Source of the DNA: UBA4459 sp963776205
GTDB lineage: Bacteria > Bacteroidota > Bacteroidia > Bacteroidales > F082
Reading direction: 5' to 3'
Length of the DNA: 64,000 bases
NCBI GenBank assembly: GCA_963776205.1
Contig: CAVZLR010000001.1
Location: 744,001-808,000 of the forward strand
Shown: positions 18,531 to 28,181 of the stretch, piece by piece
Layout: every line of letters begins with the position of its first letter
How positions within the stretch are numbered: the first letter of the stretch is position 1
Translations under genes and position numbers: made by a program
Notes under the pieces: generated by a model
What the model was told of the DNA's origin: nothing
The model's database searches: none
Seen by the model: the letters and a program-made list of their open reading frames with translations, nothing else

Positions 18531-20491
18531 TTATTTATTTAGCCAGCTATTGTTTCCGCGGTTCACATCCGGCAAAACATTTTCAGGGTCAAGAATTACC
18601 TCATTTATTTTACTTGTCGATGCATATTTGAAAGTCCAGGTACCGCCGTGCAACCATATTTCAACCGGCAGCTGAACAGTACCGCCCTGTCCATTACTTT
18701 GAACAACTTTTACAATAACCGGCATGATCATTTTTTCCTGGTTTTCAATGGTAATCAATGCTCCATTTGATGGGTTGTTGTCAACATATTGCACGTCTGT
18801 AACTGCCTGGTCAAGCATCCAATCGGTATAAGAACCATTCTTTCCAGAACCAGTTTAAATCTTCGCCCGTGGCGTTATTCATAAACTGAAAAAAGTTGTA
18901 AGGTGTTGGGTGTTTGAAAGCCCAGGCTTCGGTATATTTCCTAAACGCATAATCGAAGCTTTCATGTCCAACCACAACATCACGAAGGAGTTTTAGCCCG
19001 TAAGAAGTTTTACCGTAATAAATGAAAAATTCGGCTTCGCCCATGGCATCAGGTAATAACATGAGCGGGTTGTTGCGGTATGGCAAGCTATCCACATTGA
19101 GCATGGGCCAATAATCAGGGTTATACAATATATCATCCTTTGCATATTCACCATTATTGAAAATTTCAGTGGCCTGGTAATTGATAAAACAATTGAAACC
19201 TTCATCCTGCCACATATACCTTCTTTCGTTTGACCCAACAATCATGGGGTACCAATTGTGCCCAATTTCGTGCGAAATCAAGAACCACAAAGGGCCTTTC
19301 GTCTCTTTGTAATCGTTGAAAATCATTCCGGGATATTCCATTCCGCTGACAATTCCAGCAATGCTAACTGCAGAGTTCCAGGGATATTCATAATAATCTT
19401 TTGAATAAATTTCAATGCTGGCTTTCAGGTATTCTGTAGACCTTGACCAGGCATTATCTCCCATAACTTCAACAGGGTAAGCCGACATGGCAATGGCATT
19501 TTCTGCCGGAAGGCAAGTTAACTTTCGCGGCATCCCAAATCAGCCCCCTTGAAGCGGCCCAGGCAACATCTCTCGTGTTCTTCATGGCGAAATGCCAGGT
19601 TAAATTTCCTTTTGTGGTTGGGCGCATTTCAGGTTTCCCAACTTCTTCAGGCTTAATTATTAAAACAGTTTTATCACTATTTGCTGCAACGGCAAGCCTT
19701 TTAATTTGTTCAGCAGTTAAAACATCCTGAGGATTTTGCAGTTCGCCGGATCCATAAACTATCATTTCGGAAGGCGCTGTGATGTAATAATCATAATCAC
19801 CATATTCGCAATAAAACTCGCCAAGCCCCAAATAAGGGAGGGCGTTCCAGCCTATCAATCATCGTAAACACACATCCGCGGATACCACTGGGCAATTTCA
19901 TAAATAACTCCGTTTTTGGTGTACAATCTTCCCAATGCGGTCTGCACCATCAGCAGGAATTGAAAAACTGAAATTTACCTTTATTTCTATTTTGTCACCT
20001 TTTGGCAACAAAGAGCTGTTTAAACGAATCTGCATCCTGGTATCAGTAATAATAGGTTCTGCCTGGTAAGCTTTTCCGTTATATGTTACCGAAACGCCTG
20101 AAATTTGGTAACCTCCTTCCAACCCATTTGCATCAAAACTATAGCCTGTTAGTGGTGTTGCGGCAACACCTCTTGAGTTTGAATTAAACAGATTCTGGTC
20201 TAATTGCAACCACAAAAAATCCAATTTATCCGGGCTATTGTTGGTGTAAGTAATTGTAACATCGCCTATAATGGTAGTGTCTTTTTCACTTAAGGTGGCA
20301 TTAATCAGGTAGTCTGCACTGTTTTGCCAGTACATCGGCCCAGGAGTTCCATTTGCTGAGCGAAACATGTTTCCGGCAGGAGGGTCGAAAGTGGGCAAAT
20401 AAAAATCATGTGGATTGTATTGCAAATTATTTTGGCCAAATAAAAAAGCAATGCTAAACAACTGAAAGCAGAGCAAAAAGATTTTTTTCAT
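18531..20491 (-). CDS. Secreted M1-family metallo-aminopeptidase, frame-broken at four places
   Basis: The start at 20491 gives the signal peptide MKKIFLLCFQLFSIAFLFGQ. Pieces in different frames together form one M1 gluzincin of about 650 residues. They comprise an N-terminal beta domain, the exopeptidase motif GMEYPGM and the zinc motif HEIGHNW followed by ...QDEGF with 18 residues between. The sequence around NNATGEDLNWFWKEWF leads to YTDWMLDQAV and a C-terminal beta domain. Frame slips lie near 19931-19933, 19857, 19499-19502 and 18829-18832. Each is mended by one base and no extra stop codons are seen between them. Catalytic residues are all present. Whether the gene is inactivated or the sequence has errors cannot be decided here. 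Confidence 0.8.
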
Positions 20492-20554
20492 AGTCGTGTT
20501 TATCAAGTGTACTTAATTTAGAGGCTTATGTTTGGGGGCTGAAAGGGCTATCTT

Positions 20555-21442
20555 TTACATCAACTGCTCTTTAAAAAACTTAATCGTCCTGCTCCAAGCC
20601 AGGGTAGCCGCTTCTTCATCATAACGTGGTGTTGTGTCGTTATGGAAGCCATGGTTTACATCGGGATACATGTGGGCGATGTACTCCTTGTTGTTTTCGA
20701 TGAGGGCAGCTTCGTAGTCAGGCCAGCCTGCATTTACCCTTTCGTCAAGACCGGCAAACTGAAGCAGCAGTGGTGCCTGAATGGCAGGAACTTCTTCAGT
20801 AGATGGTTGACCTCCGTAAAACGGAACAGCCGCTTTTAATTCAGGAATGCGAACTGCCATCATATTCGAAATCCATCCGCCAAAACAAAAACCTACCACA
20901 CCCACGTTGCCATCACATTCGGGAAGGTTTTTCAGGTATTCGTAGGCTGCGATAAAATCTTCCAGCATCTCATCACGATTACGTTCTTTTTGCATAGTTC
21001 GCCCATCGTCATCGTTTCCTGGATAGCCGCCAAGCGGAGTTAAAGCATCTGGTGCGAGTGAAATAAATCCGGCCAGTGCGACTCTTCGTCCCACATCTTC
21101 AATGTAGGGGTTTAGTCCGCGGTTTTCGTGTACAACCACAACACCTGGTAATTTACTTTTTTCGTCAGCAGGCCTGGAGAGTTGTGCCCGGATTTTACCT
21201 CCTCCTTTGGGCGAATTATAATCAACGAATTCAGTTTTTAATCTGGGGTCATCTGCTTTGATCTGGATCTTTTCGCGATAGTTGGGCATCATAAAACTGA
21301 GCAATGAAGGCAATGTGAGCCCTCCCACAGCGTAGATGGATAATCGTTGAATAAAATCTTTCCTGTTAAGTTTGTTGTGTGCGTAATCATCATACAGGTC
21401 ATACATTTCCTGGTTGATATCTTCTTTAGTTATTTTTTTCAT
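20555..21442 (-). CDS. Dienelactone hydrolase family protein
   Basis: The 295-residue protein has a charged N-terminal stretch of about 30 residues and then NRKDFIQRLSIYAVGGLTLP, an export-like hydrophobic segment with a basic front. The hydrolase domain shows the Cys nucleophile elbow VGFCFGGWISN near residue 165. It also shows the acid LLQFAGLDERVN near 225 and the His in YPDVNHGFHND near 262. This Cys-Asp-His triad is characteristic of dienelactone hydrolases, which open lactone rings in aromatic catabolism, although many relatives have other ester substrates. Export to the periplasm is inferred. It begins a minus-strand run of small metabolic genes. Confidence 0.85.
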   Translation of the reverse strand: MKKITKEDINQEMYDLYDDYAHNKLNRKDFIQRLSIYAVGGLTLPSLLSFMMPNYREKIQIKADDPRLKTEFVDYNSPKGGGKIRAQLSRPADEKSKLPGVVVVHENRGLNPYIEDVGRRVALAGFISLAPDALTPLGGYPGNDDDGRTMQKERNRDEMLEDFIAAYEYLKNLPECDGNVGVVGFCFGGWISNMMAVRIPELKAAVPFYGGQPSTEEVPAIQAPLLLQFAGLDERVNAGWPDYEAALIENNKEYIAHMYPDVNHGFHNDTTPRYDEEAATLAWSRTIKFFKEQLM

Positions 21443-21580
21443 TGAGAGATTTTTAAATAAATCGAATTTCGGGGATTAAGATAGCGTTTTTTCGAAACTT
21501 TCTTACCTTCATACATCATGTTGAGGCCCTTCGATTGAAAGGGTAAACATAGCATATGCTAAATCAGACTTTCAAATAAA

Positions 21581-22351
21581 TTAAATGGTTAAAGTGAGCC
21601 CGCCATCTGCAGTTAATGTTGTGCCGGTAATATAACTTGACTCTTCTGAACAAAGAAAGACAATAGCTTTTGCCATCTCTTCAGGCTGACCGGCTCGTCG
21701 TAAATGAACGGTTGGTAACAGCCCTTTGTCGTATGGATCATCTCCAATAATCCCTCTCAAGCGATGATGCATGGGAGTATCCGTAATACCCGGACACAAC
21801 AGGTTTACCCTGATACCTTGTGAAGCTAACTCGGCAGAAACACTGCTGGTGAGTCCAATTAAGCCGTGCTTGGAAGTTACGTAGGCTGACCCTGTCGGGA
21901 AACCAAGAAATGAATTCACCGAACCAATATTTACAATAGCACCTCCATGACCAAGATTAAGCATGGCCCTAGCTTCGTACTTCATGCAGAGATAGGTTCC
22001 TTTCAGGTTGATATCCAGCACCTGGTCCCAGTCTTCTTCGGTAAGATCCGTTATTCCACAAAACTTTCCTTCAACGCCGGCATTGTTTATGGCATAATCC
22101 AACCTGCCAAAAACTTTGATGGTATGAGCAACCATCTGTTCAACGCTCTTAGCAACTGATACATCCGTTTTGACAGCGGATGCTTTGCCTCCTTTAGCTA
22201 CGATTGAGGCCACCAATGTATCAAGCTCCTCTTTTCTGCGCGCTGCAACAACAACATTTGCTCCTTTGGCTGCAAAAGCTTCAGCAGTTGCTTTTCCAAT
22301 ACCACTGCTCGCGCCTGTTACCAGTGCGACTTTTCCTTTCATATGACTCAT
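21581..22351 (-). CDS. Short-chain dehydrogenase/reductase (classical SDR)
   Basis: The 256-residue protein is a textbook classical SDR. The cofactor motif TGASSGIGKATAEAF is near residue 14, and NNAG is near 92. The catalytic Ser lies in INIGSVNSF, and the Tyr-x3-Lys in AYVTSKHGLIG near 160. The Rossmann second strand ends in AARRKEEL, with two Arg, which suggests NADP(H) preference. The C-terminus ITGTTLTADGG is typical of the glucose/3-oxoacyl reductase-like group. The substrate cannot be told. It lies between the dienelactone hydrolase and a membrane protein in the same orientation. Confidence 0.9.
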   Translation of the reverse strand: MSHMKGKVALVTGASSGIGKATAEAFAAKGANVVVAARRKEELDTLVASIVAKGGKASAVKTDVSVAKSVEQMVAHTIKVFGRLDYAINNAGVEGKFCGITDLTEEDWDQVLDINLKGTYLCMKYEARAMLNLGHGGAIVNIGSVNSFLGFPTGSAYVTSKHGLIGLTSSVSAELASQGIRVNLLCPGITDTPMHHRLRGIIGDDPYDKGLLPTVHLRRAGQPEEMAKAIVFLCSEESSYITGTTLTADGGLTLTI

Positions 22352-22396
22352 TTGAATTTTTTTATTGGTTATTATTTTTAAACTAAATACGTTTTA

Positions 22397-23128
22397 TCAG
22401 GTAATTGGTAATTGTACAAACCATGCGGCAATTGCATCCCATAGCGGAAAACTTATATCAAAGAAAATAAGCGTATGAAATACCATAAACATGACTAAAA
22501 GCAACGGGAACACCCATCGTCCGCTAGTTTGTTTTCTTTCGAGAATGATCAGCGAAATAATCAGTGCATACATGATGGCTACCGTAATTCCAAGACCCAG
22601 GTAAAAATCAGGTTCTGGTAATACAGTAAGTATGATGAATCGTCCCAGGGTAGGTTCAATAAATACAATGCCGGTAGCTATCATTGCCCGGGCATGGATT
22701 TGCATAGTCTTTTTATTCACCATGGCTATGGTAAACATAGTACCAATAATGACCAGATCTTTTAATTGCAACCACAAACTGGCGCCTAAACCTTCGGTAA
22801 CTTCACCACCGATTAATGAATGTTTTAGCAGAATTACCGAAACGAAGAACAAAGGCAAAATGATAAAACTCAATTTTCCGACCTGCCTGTGGATTGATAG
22901 TTTCTTTTTCCTGATAAGTATGGGTTGGACAATTAACAGTACTATCCAGGATGTTGCCAACATAAAATGAAAATGGAAATAAAAATTGAAGTCGGCTGTT
23001 CCGTCGAAGAATTTAGAAAAGTAGGTGGGCCAGAAACCTAAAACTGCAATGGCTAATAAGCCTACAGCATAATATCCGGTTTTATTGAAGCTTGTTTTTT
23101 TTGGTTTGCTTATGGTGGGAGATTTCAT
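22397..23128 (-). CDS. Seven-helix membrane protein of unknown function
   Basis: The 243-residue protein has a short basic cytoplasmic N-terminus and about seven hydrophobic helices. Conserved-looking histidines sit near the membrane face: FYFHFHFM in helix 2, LSIHRQVGKLSF in the next loop and QIHARAMIATG in the middle. Paired His across helices can bind heme or metal, but that is only a guess. It is 12 bp downstream of the SMP-30-like gene, so likely co-transcribed with it. I do not recognise an established named family. Confidence 0.6.
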   Translation of the reverse strand: MKSPTISKPKKTSFNKTGYYAVGLLAIAVLGFWPTYFSKFFDGTADFNFYFHFHFMLATSWIVLLIVQPILIRKKKLSIHRQVGKLSFIILPLFFVSVILLKHSLIGGEVTEGLGASLWLQLKDLVIIGTMFTIAMVNKKTMQIHARAMIATGIVFIEPTLGRFIILTVLPEPDFYLGLGITVAIMYALIISLIILERKQTSGRWVFPLLLVMFMVFHTLIFFDISFPLWDAIAAWFVQLPIT

Positions 23129-23140
23129 TTGTTTACTTAA

Positions 23141-24184
23141 TTATTTTTTCAATTTGTATCGATAAAGAGAACTTGAACCTTCCACATAAGGATATTTTCC
23201 AGTAGTCCAGTAAACATATTCTTCCTTGCTATCCAACACACAATTTGATGTAAATTCAGGTGTCTGAATGTGTCCTAAAAAAACGCCTTTTGGAGAAACA
23301 AACCAAATCCCATTGTATCCGGAAAGCAATATGACGCCTTTCTTCGAAACTGTCATGCCATCAAAAAAGGGCATTGATGAAGCACTTGAGCGATCAGTTA
23401 TTTCTTTTAAATCGAAGAAATCTACTGATTTGACGATGTCACCCTTGTTGTTCAATTCATAGGTAACTACCCTGCTGTATTCGGTATCTGCAACGTATAA
23501 AAACCTACCATCAGGAGACACACCAATGCCGTTAGGTTTTTGCAGGCTGTCAATGATTAGTTCAGCTTTATCATTTTCAATTTTGTATACACCACTGAAC
23601 GGTAATTCCTTCAGCGCATCATCATCAGAATTGGACAAGCCATATGGCGGATCAGTAAAATAGAGGAAGCCATTTGGGCTTAAGATAATATCATTCGGGC
23701 TGTTGAATTTTTTGCCTTTATAATCCGTCACAAAATCGGTGATGGTTTTATTCGATACGGGATCAACGATTTTACCAACCTGTCTTTTTGTTTCACTGGT
23801 TGAGGCGTAGCATCCCTGCATTAAAAGCAAATCACCCTTTTCGTCGAGCATTAGGCCATTGGAGAATCCAGAAGGTTCCAACCAAACCGAAAGGCCTTCT
23901 TTTTCATTCCAAAAATATATTCTGTTGGCAGGAATATCAGAGACCAGAATTCCACCCAGGGCGTCAACCCAAACAGGACCCTCCAAAAAATACTTATCTG
24001 AAGTAATGAGTTCGATTTCATTTTCACTTGAAAAATATGTATCAAACTGCTTATCAAAAATGGATAACTCAGGAAATGTGATGTTCTCTTTTTGCTTTAC
24101 AAGGCTTGAATCTTGAGCCGAAACAAATGGACTCACTAGCAATGCGGCAAAAAGTATAAAATGAAATAAGTTCTTCTTCATCAA
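23141..24184 (-). CDS. SMP-30/gluconolactonase-like secreted protein
   Basis: The 347-residue protein has a signal peptide (KKNLFHFILFAALLVSPFVSA, cleaved before QDS). A six-bladed propeller of the SMP-30/gluconolactonase/LRE type follows. Family signs are FLEGPVWVDALGGILVSDIP near residue 68 (metal ligand Glu in LEGP), NGLMLDEKGDLLL near 110, and FNSPNDIILSPNGFLYFTDP near 160. KPNGIGVSPDGRFLYVADT is near 217. Such enzymes hydrolyse sugar or other lactones using a divalent metal. Export to the periplasm is inferred. It may work with the dienelactone hydrolase-like gene nearby, but no pathway is proven. Confidence 0.85.
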   Translation of the reverse strand: MMKKNLFHFILFAALLVSPFVSAQDSSLVKQKENITFPELSIFDKQFDTYFSSENEIELITSDKYFLEGPVWVDALGGILVSDIPANRIYFWNEKEGLSVWLEPSGFSNGLMLDEKGDLLLMQGCYASTSETKRQVGKIVDPVSNKTITDFVTDYKGKKFNSPNDIILSPNGFLYFTDPPYGLSNSDDDALKELPFSGVYKIENDKAELIIDSLQKPNGIGVSPDGRFLYVADTEYSRVVTYELNNKGDIVKSVDFFDLKEITDRSSASSMPFFDGMTVSKKGVILLSGYNGIWFVSPKGVFLGHIQTPEFTSNCVLDSKEEYVYWTTGKYPYVEGSSSLYRYKLKK

Positions 24185-24217
24185 TCTTAGTATTAATACT
24201 GTTGTTTAAGTTTTATC

Positions 24218-24529
24218 CTACTCCTGGTTTCCAATTAAAATAGTTGGTGCTCCTCCCGACGAAATCCGGTTGGCATCCGCAGCGACCTCCTGCATTCCTG
24301 GTGAAGACATAGCAGCCTCCAAAGCTTCAGGCGACTCAAAGGGTAAGCTAAACATCAGGTAGAAAGCAGCTGGGCCATCTGGCGTTGGCATAAATTTAGT
24401 AACAGTGTATGGCCTGGCGTCTGCCGGAATTCCTGTTTTTTCGTGAAGCAATACCACATGTTTGGCATAGTCTGCCTCAAATTGTTTTACATCGGTAGGT
24501 TGTGGGTAAAGGACTGTTAATTTTAACAT
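24218..24529 (-). CDS. EthD family protein
   Basis: The 103-residue cytoplasmic protein has the EthD pattern. It starts LTVLYPQPTDVKQFEADYAK with a His (HVVLLHEKTG) at about residue 25, then FYLMFSLPFESPEALEAAM and SPGMQEVAADANRI. EthD proteins are dimeric alpha-beta barrels related to ABM monooxygenases, with poorly defined roles in degradation pathways. Downstream of it lies the SMP-30-like gene 34 bp away, so the two may be in one transcript. Confidence 0.82.
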   Translation of the reverse strand: MLKLTVLYPQPTDVKQFEADYAKHVVLLHEKTGIPADARPYTVTKFMPTPDGPAAFYLMFSLPFESPEALEAAMSSPGMQEVAADANRISSGGAPTILIGNQE

Positions 24530-24597
24530 ATCTAAGTTTTAGAATTGATGCCTACTCTAAACGGTTTTCGGCTTACCCGTTAATTCATATTCCGGAC

Positions 24598-25053
24598 TTA
24601 CTTTCCTGATTCCTGTTTAAAATATCTGTTCAGACCAATCAAAACGGTAATACAGATGATGATCATGGCCAGCGATAAGGTAATGAGCAAAAATGAAACA
24701 ATACCTTCCTGTAAAGGAGTTCCTTCCTTGCCTTCAGCGGCAATCGTTAAATCTTTGCCTGCATTTACTATAGCAGCATACAACATGCCCAGCCAGTTTG
24801 CAAAGGTTCCGTAAACCGCCAGCCAAAAAGTTATTTTTAACCACCTGTTGGAAAGGGCTATTTTATGCCAGATGAGACCCAGGATGACCAAAAACATCCC
24901 ATTCAGCACGCCTTCGATATGGCTTGAAAGCCCCATTCGCGGATTCGCCATTAATGGGATGAATAATCCTACAATCAGTCCCAATAAAAAAAGCAGGATT
25001 CCGTAAAATATAAGTTTGTTCGATTGTTGTTTTTGTAAAATTAGTTTTTCCAT
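24598..25053 (-). CDS. Small four-helix membrane protein, hydroxylaminobenzene-mutase-like
   Basis: The 151-residue protein has four hydrophobic helices. The second region contains LMANPRMGLSSHIEGVLNGM, and later come ANWLGMLYAAIVNAG and QEGIVSFLLITLSLAM. The N-P-R-M-G-L-S-x-H-x-E-G motif is what I recall for HAB-mutase-like membrane proteins (rearranging hydroxylaminobenzene to aminophenol), often loosely annotated as hydrogenase or isomerase. The enzymatic role is not established for relatives such as this. It lies in the block of detoxification-like genes, which fits a role in aromatic or small-molecule transformation. Confidence 0.55.
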   Translation of the reverse strand: MEKLILQKQQSNKLIFYGILLFLLGLIVGLFIPLMANPRMGLSSHIEGVLNGMFLVILGLIWHKIALSNRWLKITFWLAVYGTFANWLGMLYAAIVNAGKDLTIAAEGKEGTPLQEGIVSFLLITLSLAMIIICITVLIGLNRYFKQESGK

Positions 25054-25118
25054 AACTCAATGTTTTATAGTTAAAAGATCAAATAGTAATTTATAAGAGC
25101 CTATATCTTATTAGCCAA

Positions 25119-26201
25119 TCAATGCTTGTGCTGCTCATAATGTGACTTCAGGACATCTTCCCCAAAATCATTTCCTTTTTCACGCCAAATGGAATGAATA
25201 TGGTTCCCGGGATCATCAGAAAACCCAACATTGTCATATTCAATCAAAAAATCAGGTCCATTGATAACATAATAATGGGGTTTAAGCGGTTCATAACTGC
25301 CAATCCACGCGAAATAAATATTATCGATCCCTGAGTTATCAATCTTATGCGCGTAGGCATGAGCCTTTTCATGTTCCAGGTTGTTGATGTATTCCATGAT
25401 CAGCATTTTCAACAACTTTTTTTGGTCTTCGTTTAACTGATTGGCTTTGATGCCGCTATAATCGATCAACCTGCTTTTGTTAGAAGGATTTGTGATGATA
25501 TCTCCGGGTACTTCCACACTCAAAGTAGCAATTGATTTTTGTTCGTCAGAAAGCGAATTGATCAGTCGAAATCCATAATCTTCTTCTTTGCTCAATACAC
25601 GCAATCCGGCATATTGTGTCGAATGTACCTCAGCAGGGTCGGTGCCGAGGAACAAGGGCGTCATCGAAAAATTGTTGCCTGAAACAGTCAGGTTTAGTGA
25701 AATATGGTGTCCGCCAAATTTTAATCCCCAGGTCCCATTTTTCTCAGGTTTACCCCAGATCGAAATGTAGTAATTGCCATAAGCCCAGTCCAGATCCATC
25801 AATTCCTGATACAGTTCTTTATCGATTTCCTTGTTTTTATACTTTTCGGTATAAAGTTCATTTAAGATATCATCCAACTGCATGATGCTTGTTGTTTTGA
25901 GATAACCTTGTGAGCTGAACAAGGTGGTGAGGATATGATGGAATTTTATCCTGCTTTGAGTGGACAGGTCACCATAGCGGATGCCCGGCCTTGGGGCCAA
26001 CCCGACCGGAAGATTCGTCCATTTTGTCCTAAGTGTATCATCCATGGGATACGTTGCCTCCTGAAGTTGGTCAGGAGACAATGTATTCATGAAATCGACG
26101 GTATGTGAATGTATTTCATCGACGGTTTGACCGAAAACTGTTATCGACCATAATGATGTACAGCAGATGATAGCTATTAGAATTTTATATGAGGAAATCA
26201 T
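25119..26201 (-). CDS. DUF3500 family secreted protein
   Basis: The 360-residue protein has a signal sequence (KILIAIICCTSLWSITVFGQ). The body shows DUF3500 hallmarks: TKWTNLPVGLAPRPGIRYGDL near residue 58, a region that ends HHILTTLFSSQGYLKTTSIM, and YYISIWGKPEKNGTWGLKFG near 150. The conserved GGHHISLNLTV motif with paired His follows, and the C-terminal part contains HYYVINGPDFLIEYDN. The two histidines and late acidic residues resemble a metal or substrate site, but no activity is known for the family. It is exported to the periplasm or beyond. Confidence 0.82.
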   Translation of the reverse strand: MISSYKILIAIICCTSLWSITVFGQTVDEIHSHTVDFMNTLSPDQLQEATYPMDDTLRTKWTNLPVGLAPRPGIRYGDLSTQSRIKFHHILTTLFSSQGYLKTTSIMQLDDILNELYTEKYKNKEIDKELYQELMDLDWAYGNYYISIWGKPEKNGTWGLKFGGHHISLNLTVSGNNFSMTPLFLGTDPAEVHSTQYAGLRVLSKEEDYGFRLINSLSDEQKSIATLSVEVPGDIITNPSNKSRLIDYSGIKANQLNEDQKKLLKMLIMEYINNLEHEKAHAYAHKIDNSGIDNIYFAWIGSYEPLKPHYYVINGPDFLIEYDNVGFSDDPGNHIHSIWREKGNDFGEDVLKSHYEQHKH

Positions 26202-26258
26202 TCTTAAAATTGTTAGTGATCTTACATTTTATCGTTTAAACAGAATCGGAATAAAATA

Positions 26259-26762
26259 CTACTCCTTCCAGTCTTTATAAGCAATATGAGCCGGTTTCTT
26301 TGGATTTTTAGATTCCTTCTTTTGGAGCTGTTCGGCTAACCACTGAACCCATTCACCATAATTTTCACTATGTGTAGTTTGCCTGGTTTCGATGAAATAG
26401 TTTTTAAAAGTCATCCAGAAAAGCAGAATGGGACCGCCTATAAAATCTTTAACCAACTGTAATTTTATTTCACGGCGATAAACAAGTAAACCGAGACTCT
26501 CGAACTTTACAAACATCATGAGGATGTAGGTCATTTTACCTTGCAGCTGTTCTTCAATTTCTTTCTTTGACAAACCTTCCGGGAAATTATAGATAATATC
26601 TATGGCCTTCATAAATTCAATTGTCTGGGTAGAATTCAGCATCTGCAATGCTGCTTCCCGGGCTCGTTGTTTCTTTAGCTGAAGAATTTGTACAGCGGCA
26701 AAAATGCCACCGGCGATTATTGCCACTGCAGTTATGAGGCTAAGAAGGGTATTAAAGTCCAT
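26259..26762 (-). CDS. DUF4760-like single-pass membrane protein
   Basis: The 167-residue protein begins with one N-terminal helix (LSLITAVAIIAGGIFAAVQI). A soluble helical domain follows, containing KQRAREAALQMLNSTQTIEF, YNFPEGLSKKEIEEQL and KFESLGLLVYRREIKLQLVKDF. This matches the DUF4760 style of membrane-anchored helical proteins. Its C-terminus is Lys/Pro rich. Function is unknown. It lies 9 bp downstream of the RidA-like gene and is probably co-transcribed with it. Confidence 0.6.
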   Translation of the reverse strand: MDFNTLLSLITAVAIIAGGIFAAVQILQLKKQRAREAALQMLNSTQTIEFMKAIDIIYNFPEGLSKKEIEEQLQGKMTYILMMFVKFESLGLLVYRREIKLQLVKDFIGGPILLFWMTFKNYFIETRQTTHSENYGEWVQWLAEQLQKKESKNPKKPAHIAYKDWKE

Positions 26763-26771
26763 CAGAAAATA

Positions 26772-27287
26772 TTAGTCTGCTTTATGCACTTCCAATTCAA
26801 TCTCAATCAAAAACTCAGGCAGTGCCAGTTCTTTCACGCCCAACCACGAACCTGTCGGAAAGTGGTTTTTATAAATTGTGGCACGATAGCCGGCATGTTC
26901 CAAAAACAAAGGCATATTTGTGGTAAACACATTTTCAACCACCACATCGTCAAATGTGCAGCCGTAATGTTTTAAGACTTTATCAAGATCGGCATAGCAA
27001 TTTTTCATTTGTTGTTCGAAATCGCCAACAGCGGTTGGGTTTCCGGCATCGTCCATACTTACGGCTCCTGAGACTTTAATGTCGTTGCCAATTTTTACAG
27101 CATGAGAATAACCGTAGGCTTTTTCAGTTTCGGGCCGAAGGAGAAAATATTCCGGAACCTCTGCTTTAACTTCGTGTTCGTGGGTTGTTTCTTTGGGTGC
27201 CTGCTGGCAACTTTGTGTTGAAATAGCGGTTACTGCAATAAATGCAATTGTTACTATTTTAATTGTAAGATGATTTAAAATTTTCAT
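26772..27287 (-). CDS. Exported RidA/YjgF-family protein (lipoprotein)
   Basis: The 171-residue protein has a lipoprotein signal ending in ISTQSC (Cys at about residue 27). A RidA-type domain follows, with YGYSHAVKIGNDIKVSGAVS near residue 58, QQMKNCYADLDKVLKHYG and DVVVENVFTTNM. The pattern NHFPTGSWLGVKELALPEFL near the end sits where active RidA has the Arg that binds the imine carboxylate. That Arg is not obvious here (the segment reads GSWLGVKELALP), so it may be a non-deaminase Rid member. Export of a Rid protein is unusual because the canonical role is cytoplasmic 2-aminoacrylate hydrolysis. Confidence 0.78.
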   Translation of the reverse strand: MKILNHLTIKIVTIAFIAVTAISTQSCQQAPKETTHEHEVKAEVPEYFLLRPETEKAYGYSHAVKIGNDIKVSGAVSMDDAGNPTAVGDFEQQMKNCYADLDKVLKHYGCTFDDVVVENVFTTNMPLFLEHAGYRATIYKNHFPTGSWLGVKELALPEFLIEIELEVHKAD

Positions 27288-27305
27288 AGTGTGTTGTTTT
27301 AATAT

Positions 27306-27578
27306 TTATTTTACTTTATTCAAAATGGATACTTTTGGTCCGCCGATCACACCGGCATTCTCAATAGCTTTTTGTCTTTCAGGGTCACTCATGATTTTAT
27401 CAAATAATTCTGCACTGGGAGCTTTAAAAATCATAGTTACATCATTTGGTTTGTTAAACGATGTATAAAGACCCTTAAGTTTTACTCCTGCTTTTTTTAG
27501 ATTTGGTTTATCTGCGTCAAATGCTTTTTTCCATTTTGAAAAATCTTTGACTTCATGTTGTACAATTACTCTTACCAT
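27306..27578 (-). CDS. Small dimeric alpha-beta barrel (ABM-like) protein
   Basis: The 90-residue cytoplasmic protein begins MVRVIVQHEVKDFSKWKKAF and has DVTMIFKAPSAELFDKIMSD in the middle, ending GPKVSILNKVK. This is the ferredoxin-like fold of the antibiotic-biosynthesis monooxygenase/cyclase superfamily, in which V-x-H-x-V-x-D-F-x-x-W-K at the start is common. Active-site residues vary, and no substrate is known. It lies in the block of small enzymes, 18 bp upstream of the RidA-like gene, so they are likely one operon. Confidence 0.72.
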   Translation of the reverse strand: MVRVIVQHEVKDFSKWKKAFDADKPNLKKAGVKLKGLYTSFNKPNDVTMIFKAPSAELFDKIMSDPERQKAIENAGVIGGPKVSILNKVK

Positions 27579-27684
27579 TGTTTTATATTTATAATATGAT
27601 CCTATTCATCTGGCTTTTCGGTTTCGCCCCGTTTATTTAAAGTGGTTTCTGGTCTCCACTTTGTTTAGTTGATCTTTCGTTTTT

Positions 27685-28161
27685 TTACAATCCAATATCA
27701 CGATACATTTTCCATTGTCCATCTTCCAGCTTGCGAACCACCAGGTATTTACCTGTGCTTTTGACAATATCGTTTGTATCTGCAAATTCATACGCGCCAA
27801 CTTCAACTACAAATTCTCCGTGACTGGAAACAGAACTGATTTGATATTTGACATTGGGAGTACCTTTCTTACTAGCATATCGAATGTATTTTCCCCAGGC
27901 AGACATCAAATTTTCTTTTCCTTTGACTGAACCAAAAGTGCCGTCTGATGAATAGTGCTCTGCCAGAGCAATTGAATCTGCATTGTTGAAATCCTCAGCA
28001 AATTGGTCATCAAGTTCCTGTAATATTTCCCTAACCTCGATTAAATCAATTGCTGCTGGGTTAGTTTCAGTTTTTGTAGACAGTTCATGGCTACACGAAT
28101 TGCCTATAAAAGCAAGAAGAATTAAAACAACTGCGATTATTCCTGGATTTCTTTTTTTCAT
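27685..28161 (-). CDS. SnoaL/DUF4440-like lipoprotein
   Basis: The 158-residue protein has a lipoprotein signal (IIAVVLILLAFIGNSC). An NTF2-like domain follows: EILQELDDQFAEDFNNADSIALAEHYSSDGTF near the start, then GKENLMSAWGKYIRYA and the C-terminal TGKYLVVRKLEDGQWKMYRD. This order is typical of DUF4440/SnoaL-like cones that bind small hydrophobic compounds. It is a near neighbour and probable paralog of the next lipoprotein. No catalytic assignment is possible. Confidence 0.78.
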   Translation of the reverse strand: MKKRNPGIIAVVLILLAFIGNSCSHELSTKTETNPAAIDLIEVREILQELDDQFAEDFNNADSIALAEHYSSDGTFGSVKGKENLMSAWGKYIRYASKKGTPNVKYQISSVSSHGEFVVEVGAYEFADTNDIVKSTGKYLVVRKLEDGQWKMYRDIGL

Positions 28162-28181
28162 TTATGTAGAAGTCGTTTTTA

